Below, in pieces: positions 1-8,582 of a stretch of 64,000 bases of DNA. The stretch's first letter is position 1; every line of letters begins with the position of its first letter. A program made the translations under genes and the position numbers. Where the stretch lies: positions 34,752-98,751 of the forward strand of contig JAJACU010000010.1 in the NCBI GenBank assembly GCA_022601345.1, written 5' to 3'. Origin of the DNA: Chlamydiota bacterium (GTDB taxonomy: Bacteria > Chlamydiota > Chlamydiia > Chlamydiales > JAAZZY01). The notes under the pieces were generated by a model. It saw only the letters and a program-made list of their open reading frames with translations, was not told the origin of the DNA and did not search any database.

Positions 1-561
1 AGGTAAAAGGCGACTACCTGGCATATTTGGATTGATGAGCATTGCTCTCCATTGCAAAATAACTAGAAAAAACACATGACACCAAAAAGCTACTGATGCA
101 AAAGTTACCCAAAGAGATCTATTTTGATAATTTTTTGTTGTTTCCCAAACAGCCCAAAAGAGTCCTCCTACAACCAGTAAAGATCCCATTCCATTCCACC
201 ACTGATATGAATGTCCAAAAGCAACTCCAAAAATTAACACCATAATAACAGCTGGAACAACTGCAGAACTATTTAAAAATGCAACCGTTAGCCCTGGAGG
301 ACCTTGCTCCATTGCGCGACCAAGAGCCCACATCATGATCCCCAATAAAATCCCAGCAACAACTCCGATCATCCCAATAGAGTAGCTCCATTCATAGTTA
401 CCCGATTTAATAGGTCCAAGTAAAATAGCAACTAAGATTGAGAAGCCTTCAACAAAAACTAAAAATGCTTTAGTAGTCCCTCCTGCATCTACGCTTCTTC
501 TCATAAAAAGGTTATTTAATGCGCACAAGATTGCAGCTGCAAAAGCAAGTATTAAAGCCAT
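1..561 (-). CDS. DMT-superfamily permease, partial (C-terminus outside window)
   Basis: Reading the minus strand from the ATG at 561 gives 187 codons open to the window edge, so the C-terminus is missing. The product begins MALILAFAAAILCALNNLF and is almost entirely hydrophobic, with about five to six membrane segments separated by short loops. The overall look (short N-terminal helix, small residues, GPPGLTVAFLNSS helix followed by a Trp-rich loop) is that of EamA/DMT-type 10-helix transporters. A GGAG Shine-Dalgarno sits eight bases before the ATG. Substrate cannot be inferred. Confidence 0.72.
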   Translation of the reverse strand, partial: MALILAFAAAILCALNNLFMRRSVDAGGTTKAFLVFVEGFSILVAILLGPIKSGNYEWSYSIGMIGVVAGILLGIMMWALGRAMEQGPPGLTVAFLNSSAVVPAVIMVLIFGVAFGHSYQWWNGMGSLLVVGGLFWAVWETTKNYQNRSLWVTFASVAFWCHVFFLVILQWRAMLINPNMPGSRLLP

Positions 562-674
562 AGCCAGGTCTCCAGTAATTTTGTTTTGTCTAAATATAGG
601 GAATATTAAAAAAATAAATCAAACCAAAGTTTAGTAATCAGTCTATAATAAGTGGTTAAAGTGCTCGGCATCCT

Positions 675-1031
675 TTAAGAACTAGAACAGTCCTTGAAAA
701 ACGACATGAAATCCTTCCTCTCTTGGAAGTCATCTGGAAGAAGACGAACCCTTTCGTGAAGTTTTTCTAAGTCGTCCCTACAGAGAACCTCTTTTTTTTT
801 GTTGAGTAAGCTCATTACAGCACCTGCAACACGATCCCGAGTAGAGTCTTCAATACTAGTATCGATTACTCGTCTAAGTAAGTCCAAACTCTCAAGCTCA
901 TATAGTATAGGAGAATCATCAGGCTCCCCTGCAAACAAACGATCCTCACGTTGAGCACGTTCAAAAAAATCTGAGGGTGCAGCAGCCAAACTTTGGGCCG
1001 CTAGACGATATCGCATACTTGAAGAATGCAT
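675..1031 (-). CDS. Hypothetical protein, 118 aa
   Basis: I do not recognise this protein. It is a small, soluble, highly charged polypeptide without signal peptide or membrane segment. The middle (about residues 45-100) looks helical, with many Leu, Arg, Asp and Glu, and the N-terminus is Ser/Ala rich. An AAGG ribosome site lies six bases before the ATG. It is transcribed in the same direction as the permease to its left, with a 113-base gap. Function unknown. Confidence 0.6.
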   Translation of the reverse strand: MHSSSMRYRLAAQSLAAAPSDFFERAQREDRLFAGEPDDSPILYELESLDLLRRVIDTSIEDSTRDRVAGAVMSLLNKKKEVLCRDDLEKLHERVRLLPDDFQERKDFMSFFKDCSSS

Positions 1032-1294
1032 TTTTTACCTTATGAAAAAGCTTCAATAAAAATTAGTTTAAACAGAAAAGTCTTTTTTACAAAAAAAAAC
1101 TAAATCTCATTAAGATAAAGATATAATGGTTTGTTACTGACTATGTATTATTCAAGGCTACAACCCCAATTTTAATGAAGTAAATTCATATATTTTGCCT
1201 TACTTCTACACAAGTGACGGAATGCACTTGCACTTATCCATTTTATTAAAGTATTTTGCTCTTTATGCTGAAGCAAACATGATGCATTTTGTTT

Positions 1295-4030
1295 ATGAGT
1301 TTTCTAAAATTAAAAAAATTCCCACTAATTGGAATATCTGCACTTATACTTTCTTGCAATGCATTCTCAGAGTCAGAGGAGACTCTAGCAATTAGAAGAA
1401 TTGCTACTTGCTACCATGAAAAAGACTTTGAGCTATCTGGGAAATTAATAGACCACTTCTTTGAAACATACCCCTCGTCTTGCCACCTTGAAAATTTATA
1501 TCTACTGCAAGCCGACAACTACCTGCAAAAAAAAGAGTGGAAAAAAGCTCTTACAGCCTACCAACTCATCCAGAGCCCTCTTTTGAGAGACGAGTCGTTT
1601 ATACAACGGCTTCATTGCCACTACTCACTAAGGAATTTTCAAGCATTAAAAAAAGAAATTGAACCGCGCTTCAATGATTTAAGCAACTTATCAACTAGTG
1701 ATCAAAATATTGTAACCTTCTACTTTGCTGAATCTCTATTTAAAGACGATCTCAAGTCACTAAATTCAAAAGATCTTACGCGCATTCTTAAGCTTTATAA
1801 CACACTTTTAAATACTTCTTTTGAAGCTTATGCAAAAGTAAGCATGGCCCATATCTACGCTCTTCAAAACAAACATAATGAAGCATCTGATCTCTTTTCA
1901 CAGTCTGCAAAGGCTTTCCCTGATCAGAAAGAAAGGCTCTTATTTGCTGCTGCATCTCACCAGTCTCACTTTGATCCTAACCTTGCCACTGAAACTTTTA
2001 ACCACATTAAAGAACTTAATGCCCACACTCACCAAGAAGCTTTTTATAATTGGATGGTGCTTCTTTATCACAGTGATAATTTTGAAAAAATAATTGAGTC
2101 TAGAGATGAACTCTTATCTCAAATCCCTGACTCTAAGATCTCCAGTACACACCTTATTTTAGGTAAAACTTTTTTCAAACAAAAGCAATATATTGCAGCT
2201 CTCAATCATTTTGACAAATGCTTAGACGGGCATAATCCAAAAATGTTGCTTCAAGAAGTTTCTCTATTAGGTCTTCTAGCAAGCTACCAACTTAATGATT
2301 TGTATAAACTCAATTCTTATTTATCTATTTTGGAAAAGAAGTTTAGATCTTCAAAGGAATATTCAGAGGGCTTATTTTGGAAAGCAAAGTATTTTCAAAA
2401 TAATAAAGAGTTCTCAAAAGCGCTGCACACCTACCACAAAGTTATCAAAACAAAATCAGAAAAATTGCTGCCTTCTTCGTCCTATCAAATAGCTTTGATC
2501 TATTACCAACAAGACCAGTTTCAAAAAGCCCAAAGTTCATTTACAAAGCTTTTGAAAAATTTTCCAGATAGCGCCTACTCCAAACCTAGCATCTCCTACT
2601 TACTGCAGTCTTGCTTTAAGTTGCTTCACCAAAAAGAGAGTCCAAAAGTCAAACAACAACTCATTGATGCTCACCTAGCAGCATTAAACATGAAAGGATA
2701 TTTTGAAAAAGATCAAGTTCCACAAGTTCATTTAAGTATTGCCAAACTATATCTCGATTTAGGCAGGCAAAAAGAATTTGAAGAGACTTTGACTACTTTT
2801 CTAAGCTTATTCCCCAAAAATGATAAAACCTATCAGGCTCACCTATTACTTGCCTATTCATCTAAGAAAAAGCAAGATGGCTTAGATAATTATTTGCAAC
2901 ACTTAGAGGATGCAGCTTTTGCAGCTCCTCCTTTAGAAGTTCTAAGCCCTATCTATGCCGATCTTTTTTATGGCTACTTACAAAGTGCTAAACGCATTAA
3001 ATCTATGGAGATTGTTTTTGAAAAAGTAAGTGATTGCGTCATTGAGCTCATTAACTTTGGTTATGATTTTCCAAAAAGCCTTTACCTGTGGTTTAGCCAA
3101 TCATTTTTTCAAGAACTTGAGAAAAAAATTAAAGATAGCCGGGAGTTTGAAAATGCAGATTTGCTAGAGAAAGCTAGTAAAATCTTAACTTATTATATTC
3201 AAAAGTTCCCTGAAATTGAATCTGCTCATGATCAAAATATACGCTTTAATTATGCACGTGTTTTAGGCTGGCAAAGATTGTTTAAACAACAGCTCAAGAG
3301 TCTTCAGTCACTTAATAAGCAACTGAACCCCGACAGCTCCCTATATTTCAAGTCCCTTTTTGAAGAAGCTCTATGCCATCAAATATTAGATCAAAAAGAC
3401 ACTGCAATTGATATTTATGAAAAAATAATCTCGAAACAAAGCTTATTTATTCAAGATGTTTCACTCAAAGCTAAGTTGAACCTGGCTCGTCTTCTAACAG
3501 TAGAGTACCTTTCAAACAAAAACAGCACTCTACTGAATAAAATTAACGAACTCTATGAAGATCTACATGTAGCAAGATCTTTTAAAAACGAACCTCTGCA
3601 TCTAGAGGCTGCACTAGATTCAAGCTTATTAAACCATTTAGATTTCCTACAAAAAAAGGATTACTCATCCTATTTAAAAGCTCTAATAAAAATTAAAGAC
3701 GACTTTTCAAATAAAGACACACTACTAACTCAAGAATATCATGAAATAAGGCTTAAATCTCCTGAAGAAAATAGCTTTTATGAATCATATATGATGTTTC
3801 TTGATGCACGAATTTTAAACCTTCAAGCAAAGCTCCAGACAAACGAAAACGACTCCATGAAAAAAGAGAAAATGGCTCTAGCACAAAAAATTCTTTCGCG
3901 CCTTCAAAAAGAAAATACAACTCCATACCTCTCTAAAATAATACAAATTGAAACGCAATCCTATAAGAAAGATGTTTTTACCGACGACTTTTTTTGTGAT
4001 TTTACTAAAGGGTTGAACAATGAACTATAA
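1295..4030 (+). CDS. Exported TPR-repeat protein
   Basis: About 911 residues, starting at ATG 1295; a TTG two codons upstream is a less likely start. The N-terminus has a basic patch and a hydrophobic core ending ISALILSCNAFS, which reads as a signal peptide and possibly a weak lipobox. The rest is all-helical with many tetratricopeptide-like 34-residue units (patterns such as KKALTAYQLI, KALHTYHKVI, QKAQSSFTKLLKNFP and KDTAIDIYEKI). It overlaps the downstream von Willebrand A gene by 11 bases, so the two are very likely cotranslated and may form one envelope complex, as TPR plus vWA pairs do in Bat-type systems. The specific role is unknown. Confidence 0.85.
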   Translation: MSFLKLKKFPLIGISALILSCNAFSESEETLAIRRIATCYHEKDFELSGKLIDHFFETYPSSCHLENLYLLQADNYLQKKEWKKALTAYQLIQSPLLRDESFIQRLHCHYSLRNFQALKKEIEPRFNDLSNLSTSDQNIVTFYFAESLFKDDLKSLNSKDLTRILKLYNTLLNTSFEAYAKVSMAHIYALQNKHNEASDLFSQSAKAFPDQKERLLFAAASHQSHFDPNLATETFNHIKELNAHTHQEAFYNWMVLLYHSDNFEKIIESRDELLSQIPDSKISSTHLILGKTFFKQKQYIAALNHFDKCLDGHNPKMLLQEVSLLGLLASYQLNDLYKLNSYLSILEKKFRSSKEYSEGLFWKAKYFQNNKEFSKALHTYHKVIKTKSEKLLPSSSYQIALIYYQQDQFQKAQSSFTKLLKNFPDSAYSKPSISYLLQSCFKLLHQKESPKVKQQLIDAHLAALNMKGYFEKDQVPQVHLSIAKLYLDLGRQKEFEETLTTFLSLFPKNDKTYQAHLLLAYSSKKKQDGLDNYLQHLEDAAFAAPPLEVLSPIYADLFYGYLQSAKRIKSMEIVFEKVSDCVIELINFGYDFPKSLYLWFSQSFFQELEKKIKDSREFENADLLEKASKILTYYIQKFPEIESAHDQNIRFNYARVLGWQRLFKQQLKSLQSLNKQLNPDSSLYFKSLFEEALCHQILDQKDTAIDIYEKIISKQSLFIQDVSLKAKLNLARLLTVEYLSNKNSTLLNKINELYEDLHVARSFKNEPLHLEAALDSSLLNHLDFLQKKDYSSYLKALIKIKDDFSNKDTLLTQEYHEIRLKSPEENSFYESYMMFLDARILNLQAKLQTNENDSMKKEKMALAQKILSRLQKENTTPYLSKIIQIETQSYKKDVFTDDFFCDFTKGLNNEL

Positions 4031-5741
4031 ACCATATCAATCTAAAATACGTTGGAAGCAACTCAGCACTGTTATAACCTTGACAATAGCCTTTCATATT
4101 TACATTGTTTTTTTAATCAAAGACATTTCTTTCACATCTTACTCTCTCTCAATTCCTAAACAAAACCATTTAGCTGAAGACACTCTCGATCTTTACTCAC
4201 AATCTATAAAAAAGAAAAACCAGGACCTAGAGCATATCTTTAGCCGCTTAATTGCAAAAAGTGTATTACCTCACGATGTCAAATTTGATTTTCAAGACTT
4301 AGAGAGCGCCTCATTCCCTGAAGAGTTAACAAGTGTAAACCCACAATTTTCACCCAAAGAAAATACATATCCAAAACGAGATTCTATACTCTCATCTCAA
4401 GAGAGTTCTTTGATTGGAGAGAATAACTTACTCAATTCACTGGCTTTGCTCGAGTCTCCTCTAGAAACTACTTTCGACCCAGCAGATCAATTTTATGCCA
4501 TTGAAGATCAAGAATCTCTTGAACTTATTGACGAATCAAAAAATGTATTTCAACAAAGCTCCTTAATAGACGTTTTTGATTCGAGTTCAATGACATCTAA
4601 TTTAGAACTTAACTTTGAAATGATCGGCCTAAAAGAGCCTACTCTTCCCTCTTCTGAGAATTTCCAATCTGACATGAGTAAGGCAAATGATGAAAAAAGA
4701 ATGATTGCCTCAAGCTCGGACTTCACAGTCCAAGTAGAGTACGCCCCCCAAATTGACGCTGATGGCTTTGTTTTCAAACTGTCATTGAGACCCAAGCCTC
4801 ACAAACATTTCAAACGAATCAAACAAAATCTTTTTTTTCTAATAGATCGCTCACACTCGATCCCCATCAAACACTATTTAGCAGCAAAAGATGCGGTTTC
4901 TAACGCCCTGGATTATTTAAACTTAGAAGATAGCTTTAATATCTTAATATTTGATGATAAAGTAGCCAAACTTTCCTCAAAAAACCTAGTTTGTTCACCA
5001 AAAAACATTAAACTTGCAAAACAGTTTCTCAAGAATCAAAAACACGGTGGTTTTTTTGCAACAACTGATCTTTACTCATCCCTTGATAAAATTGTTCCTG
5101 ATGTTGTGAAAGAAGATGAAGTAAATACAGCTATATTACTTTCTGATGGCGATACTTACCTCACTAAACAAAAACAAAGAAAGACCCTCAATTACTGGTC
5201 ACAGAAAAATAAGGGCAAAGTCTCATTATTCTCTCTTGCTATTGGAAAAAATAAAAACATAAGCCTTTTAGATCTGCTAAGTATCTTTAACAAAGGATCA
5301 ATGCGCGCAGCATTTTCTCCTGCTACAATTTCAAATGAATTATTAATGCTTGTACAATCACTTCACTCTCCTATTGGAAAAGATCTAACTGTAACGGGGT
5401 TGCCTCATAATAAACTTGCCACACTAAAAGTCTATCCTGGGCAAGAGCGCCTTCCCAACCTCTATGAGAATCTAGAATATGTCCTCTATGGAACAATTGA
5501 TCAAGCCTCTGACTTTACTCTTTTTTTACAAGGTCGCTACTATGACCACTGGCTTGATATAAAAAAATCTATCTCATTATCAAAAGGCACTCTTGGTGAT
5601 AGTCAATCACTCAAAAAAGGAGTTATACTTCAACAAGCTTACGGCGAATACGAGCAATATTTAAGATCAGGTCATCCAGGATTTTTAGAAAAAGCAAAAA
5701 GCCTGCTTAAGCCAGTTAACTTACCTCTAGCTTTCGAGTAA
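4020..5741 (+). CDS. Membrane-anchored von Willebrand factor A domain protein
   Basis: 573 residues. One membrane segment (about residues 15-35) anchors it, followed by a Ser/Glu-rich low-complexity region to about residue 230. A vWA domain then covers roughly 268-450. The MIDAS motif DRSHS (276-280) has the D-x-S-x-S form, and a downstream ILLSDGD matches the usual strand with the metal-coordinating Asp. So it probably binds a divalent cation and a protein partner outside the cytoplasmic membrane. An AAGGG site precedes the ATG, which lies inside the end of the TPR gene. Three bases separate it from rsmD. Partner and function are inference only. Confidence 0.85.
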   Translation: MNYKPYQSKIRWKQLSTVITLTIAFHIYIVFLIKDISFTSYSLSIPKQNHLAEDTLDLYSQSIKKKNQDLEHIFSRLIAKSVLPHDVKFDFQDLESASFPEELTSVNPQFSPKENTYPKRDSILSSQESSLIGENNLLNSLALLESPLETTFDPADQFYAIEDQESLELIDESKNVFQQSSLIDVFDSSSMTSNLELNFEMIGLKEPTLPSSENFQSDMSKANDEKRMIASSSDFTVQVEYAPQIDADGFVFKLSLRPKPHKHFKRIKQNLFFLIDRSHSIPIKHYLAAKDAVSNALDYLNLEDSFNILIFDDKVAKLSSKNLVCSPKNIKLAKQFLKNQKHGGFFATTDLYSSLDKIVPDVVKEDEVNTAILLSDGDTYLTKQKQRKTLNYWSQKNKGKVSLFSLAIGKNKNISLLDLLSIFNKGSMRAAFSPATISNELLMLVQSLHSPIGKDLTVTGLPHNKLATLKVYPGQERLPNLYENLEYVLYGTIDQASDFTLFLQGRYYDHWLDIKKSISLSKGTLGDSQSLKKGVILQQAYGEYEQYLRSGHPGFLEKAKSLLKPVNLPLAFE

Positions 5742-5743
5742 TT

Positions 5744-6307
5744 ATGCATATCATCGGTGGACAATTTAAAAAACAAAAACTGCAGTCTCCAAAAGGAGAA
5801 CAAACACGCCCAACTAAAAATATTTTACGAGAGACTTTTTATAATATTTGCATGCCCTACATAGAAGGTGCCATTTTTGTAGATCTTTTTGCAGGGTCAG
5901 GGGCAATGGGTTTAGAAGCTTTAAGCCGTGGGGCAAAACATTCATACTTTATTGAAGCCCATAGAAATGCATATATTGCCATTGAAAAAAATATCCAGCA
6001 CTTAAAAGTTAAGAAAAGTGCCACACTTATTAAAGGTGATGTTTTTCAAAAACTCAAATGCATTGACTCTAGGTGTGATATTATTTTTGCTGACCCACCC
6101 TATGCTAAGGAAAACCAAGCATCTTATGCTGTGAGGCTATTAGAGTTCTTAAATCGCCACTCTCTTTTGAAAGAAGGAGGGAGGCTGTATATCGAAATAG
6201 GGAGTGATGAAAATATCGATCTTTCTAGCTATAGCTCTTTTGAATTTATAAAAAAGCGACTAATTGGCAGTTCTGCTCTTGTTGAGATGAAACAACTTGC
6301 TAATTGA
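5744..6307 (+). CDS. rsmD: 16S rRNA (guanine(966)-N2)-methyltransferase
   Basis: 187 residues, the usual length for RsmD. It starts MHIIGGQFKKQKL, the family's typical N-terminus, and carries TRPT (about 21-24), the SAM-binding motif DLFAGSGAMGLEAL (from residue 47) and the catalytic DPPY (117-120). It methylates G966 of 16S rRNA during 30S assembly in the cytoplasm. It follows the vWA gene by two bases and its 3' end overlaps the convergent chaperone-like gene by 48 bases, so the two mRNAs are antisense there. Confidence 0.93.
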   Translation: MHIIGGQFKKQKLQSPKGEQTRPTKNILRETFYNICMPYIEGAIFVDLFAGSGAMGLEALSRGAKHSYFIEAHRNAYIAIEKNIQHLKVKKSATLIKGDVFQKLKCIDSRCDIIFADPPYAKENQASYAVRLLEFLNRHSLLKEGGRLYIEIGSDENIDLSSYSSFEFIKKRLIGSSALVEMKQLAN

Positions 6308-7273
6308 CTCTTCAAAAATTTTGAAGAAGTTCCCCTCTTTTTGATTTTCTTTTTTATCTTCTATCACCTCGTGTGATCTTGTCTCCAAAAGCTCGTGCAT
6401 TGAAGGCATTTGAAGACTAGACCGCATTCTATCTTCAGGGTTCAAGTAGTTGTTTGCACACGGTTTAATGCGCTTTAAATTATCGCTGTATGTGATTTCA
6501 AAATTCAATTTAGCCGCAAAATACTTACTGCCTTTTTGATCAAAAACCATCACACCTCTATATTTACCCACAGGAAGATCACTTACACCAATTGTGTATT
6601 TATTTTTTTGTGATGGAAAAGTCCACCTCTCATAGGGATTCTCATGCAACACCTTGATCCCCTGACTATTATAGATATCAACAGAGACTCTAGGTCTTAG
6701 GGCAAGAGAACCTTCATTTTTAATGTTTATATGATACTGAAGCTCTTTTATGGCTTTGTTGTATGTAACAGATCTATCCTCTGCTGATAGGGCATATTGA
6801 CCTGTTCCTTTTATATGAACAATAGCCTGGGCTGCATATTGAATAACATATGAAATCATTTTTTTATTCTCAGAGCTATCTGCGCTTTTACTAGATGGTG
6901 ACAGTAAAATGATGCAGTTGTAAGAGCCTTCAAGATTTGGATCATTTGGAATTGAAATGTTATAGTTATAAGAATAATCAGAGCGAGAAGAAATCATAAC
7001 CTCACTTTTTGATAATTCAACCCAAGCAGCGCACGAGTGGGGATCTTCACCTACAATAGGGTTGTTCATGTCCGTGTGTATCTCTAAAGGAAAATCAAAA
7101 CATCTAACCTTTACCCCTTTAGGATTCTTATCTGGGTTGTGTAACTTAATGCTTCCCGTAAGGACCTCTCCAGGCTCTCCATAAAATTCAAACTGCATAG
7201 GCCCTCTAACACCAAAGTCACGAGCACATAAATTACAACTAAGTAACAGCATGAACATCAACAAATATTTCAT
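6260..7273 (-). CDS. Periplasmic fimbrial-chaperone-like protein
   Basis: About 337 residues from the ATG at 7273; an upstream TTG at 7306 would put 11 residues before the signal peptide and is unlikely. The signal peptide is MKYLLMFMLLLSCNLCA. Two beta-sandwich-like regions follow: the first has GEVLTGSIKLHNPDKNPKGV, as in Ig-like chaperone domain 1; the second (about 185-280) has YHINIKNEGSLALRPRVSV. The C-terminal 50 residues are charged and helical. With the pilin-like and barrel genes next door it is best read as a chaperone for secreted subunits, but it is longer than PapD-type chaperones and the match is by fold appearance and context only. Confidence 0.6.
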   Translation of the reverse strand: MKYLLMFMLLLSCNLCARDFGVRGPMQFEFYGEPGEVLTGSIKLHNPDKNPKGVKVRCFDFPLEIHTDMNNPIVGEDPHSCAAWVELSKSEVMISSRSDYSYNYNISIPNDPNLEGSYNCIILLSPSSKSADSSENKKMISYVIQYAAQAIVHIKGTGQYALSAEDRSVTYNKAIKELQYHINIKNEGSLALRPRVSVDIYNSQGIKVLHENPYERWTFPSQKNKYTIGVSDLPVGKYRGVMVFDQKGSKYFAAKLNFEITYSDNLKRIKPCANNYLNPEDRMRSSLQMPSMHELLETRSHEVIEDKKENQKEGNFFKIFEESISKLFHLNKSRTAN

Positions 7274-7440
7274 CAAAGACCCATTTAGTTTTAGACTATT
7301 CAACAAATATATTTATATTAATTCTCATTTTTTTAAACAGATAAAAGTTATCGATAATAAAACTAAAAATTTTAAAGCTGATTTATAAGCGCTAGATTTG
7401 CTCTATTTATCCCAATACAGCATTAAATTAAGCATACTTA

Positions 7441-7468
7441 TTTACATAAATCTTTTTTCTTATATAAA
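7441..7468 (+). promoter_or_regulatory. Probable sigma-70-type promoter of the first pilin-like gene
   Basis: TTTACA (7441-7446) and TATAAA (7463-7468) are separated by 16 bases and lie 30 bases before the GTG start of the downstream gene. The match to consensus is good, although the region is AT-rich and chance hits are expected. Confidence 0.5.
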
Positions 7469-7497
7469 AAGAGCATCTATATTTATAGGACAAGAGT

Positions 7498-7989
7498 GTG
7501 ACTACCAATAAACTTAAGTACATCAGAAATGTTTTAGTGATGCTGTGCTTTTGCATGCAGCTACACCCCTCTACTTTCAGTGATCATATTATCACAATGA
7601 GAGTAGGTGCCGAACCTTCCAGCGTATTTACAGACCTCTCCTTAGACCAGGATGACTTTATAGGAGGAGCTACTACATATAATTATGAAAACTCCTCTTT
7701 GACATGGGAGTATTCAAATAGTGATAGTACAACCTATTCACTATCTGCAAATTTGTCAGCAACAGCAGATACTGGCTGGACCTATTCTATGACAGTTGCT
7801 GGAATAGGGACATCTGTAGGCGAAGTTTCTTGGACTTCAGCAGATACAACGACAGCAAAAACAATTGCGACAGGGCTGCCCCAAGACACTACCGTGACAG
7901 ATGGAACGCAAACATTAAAGATAGAAGTTGTCCACGCTAATTTCACTGGCGGCGATCACAACAGAACATTTGTGTTTACTTTTTCATAG
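7498..7989 (+). CDS. Secreted pilin-like subunit A
   Basis: 163 residues from a GTG start preceded by AGGACA. The N-terminus is a signal peptide (hydrophobic core about residues 10-24). The mature part is Thr/Ser/Gly-rich and beta-strand-like, low in charge, ending in an alternating TFVFTF strand. It is clearly paralogous to the next gene: shared blocks include DFIGGATTYNY, ETGWTY/DTGWTY, TVTDGTQ and HANFTGG. The size, signal peptide, beta composition and aromatic C-terminal strand fit fimbrial or spore-coat-U-like subunits. No family is recognised with certainty. It lies divergent to the chaperone-like gene. Confidence 0.65.
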   Translation: MTTNKLKYIRNVLVMLCFCMQLHPSTFSDHIITMRVGAEPSSVFTDLSLDQDDFIGGATTYNYENSSLTWEYSNSDSTTYSLSANLSATADTGWTYSMTVAGIGTSVGEVSWTSADTTTAKTIATGLPQDTTVTDGTQTLKIEVVHANFTGGDHNRTFVFTFS

Positions 7990-8090
7990 ACCTCTTTTTT
8001 TCCTGATAATCAACTTTATTTAAAAAAAAGATTTACATTAATTCGTATTTTTGAATACAGACGAAAAATATATGTAAACAGGAGGCACCT

Positions 8091-8582
8091 ATGCTTTACA
8101 ACAATTTTAAATACGTATGGTTAATCGTATTAACTCAAGTATTTTTCGTTTCTTTTTGCTTTGCAGGAATAGATGATCAATTAGTAGATGTTAATATTAC
8201 TGCAGGTAAATCTGTGGAATTTACAGATATTGTTCTAACTGAATTTGACTTTACAGGTGGAGTGACAACCTACGATTATTCAGACAATACTTTAACTTGG
8301 CAATATGACAACACAGATGGTACAGCTTATGCTTTGCATGCAGGTTTAAATTCTGCAGCTGAAACAGGTTGGACCTATACCATGACTCTTGGTGGGATTG
8401 GAACAACATCGGGTGCGGTCACTTTTAACACTGCTGATGGAACCACTGCAAAAGAAGTTGCAACAGCCCTTCCTGTCAACACTATCGTGACAAATGGAAC
8501 TCAAGACTTTGAAATAAGTGTTCTACACGCTAACTTCACTGGGGGTGTTCACAACAACACATTCTTGTTTACATTTATTTAA
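8091..8582 (+). CDS. Secreted pilin-like subunit B (paralogue of A)
   Basis: 163 residues, exactly the same length as its neighbour and aligned along the whole length. Signal peptide MLYNNFKYVWLIVLTQVF through CFAG. The mature protein repeats the blocks DFTGGVTTYDY, TGWTYTM, GIGTTSG, TNGTQ and HANFTGG, and ends TFLFTFI. A strong AGGAGG lies four to five bases before the ATG, a much better ribosome site than that of subunit A, which suggests this is the major subunit. Its last four bases overlap the end of the convergent barrel gene. Role as fibre subunit is inference. Confidence 0.66.
   Translation: MLYNNFKYVWLIVLTQVFFVSFCFAGIDDQLVDVNITAGKSVEFTDIVLTEFDFTGGVTTYDYSDNTLTWQYDNTDGTAYALHAGLNSAAETGWTYTMTLGGIGTTSGAVTFNTADGTTAKEVATALPVNTIVTNGTQDFEISVLHANFTGGVHNNTFLFTFI

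Noticed and set aside
1195..1395. Short open frame overlapping the start of the TPR gene
   Set aside because: No ribosome site, no signal, and it ends inside the TPR gene, which has a clear signal peptide and repeats in another frame.
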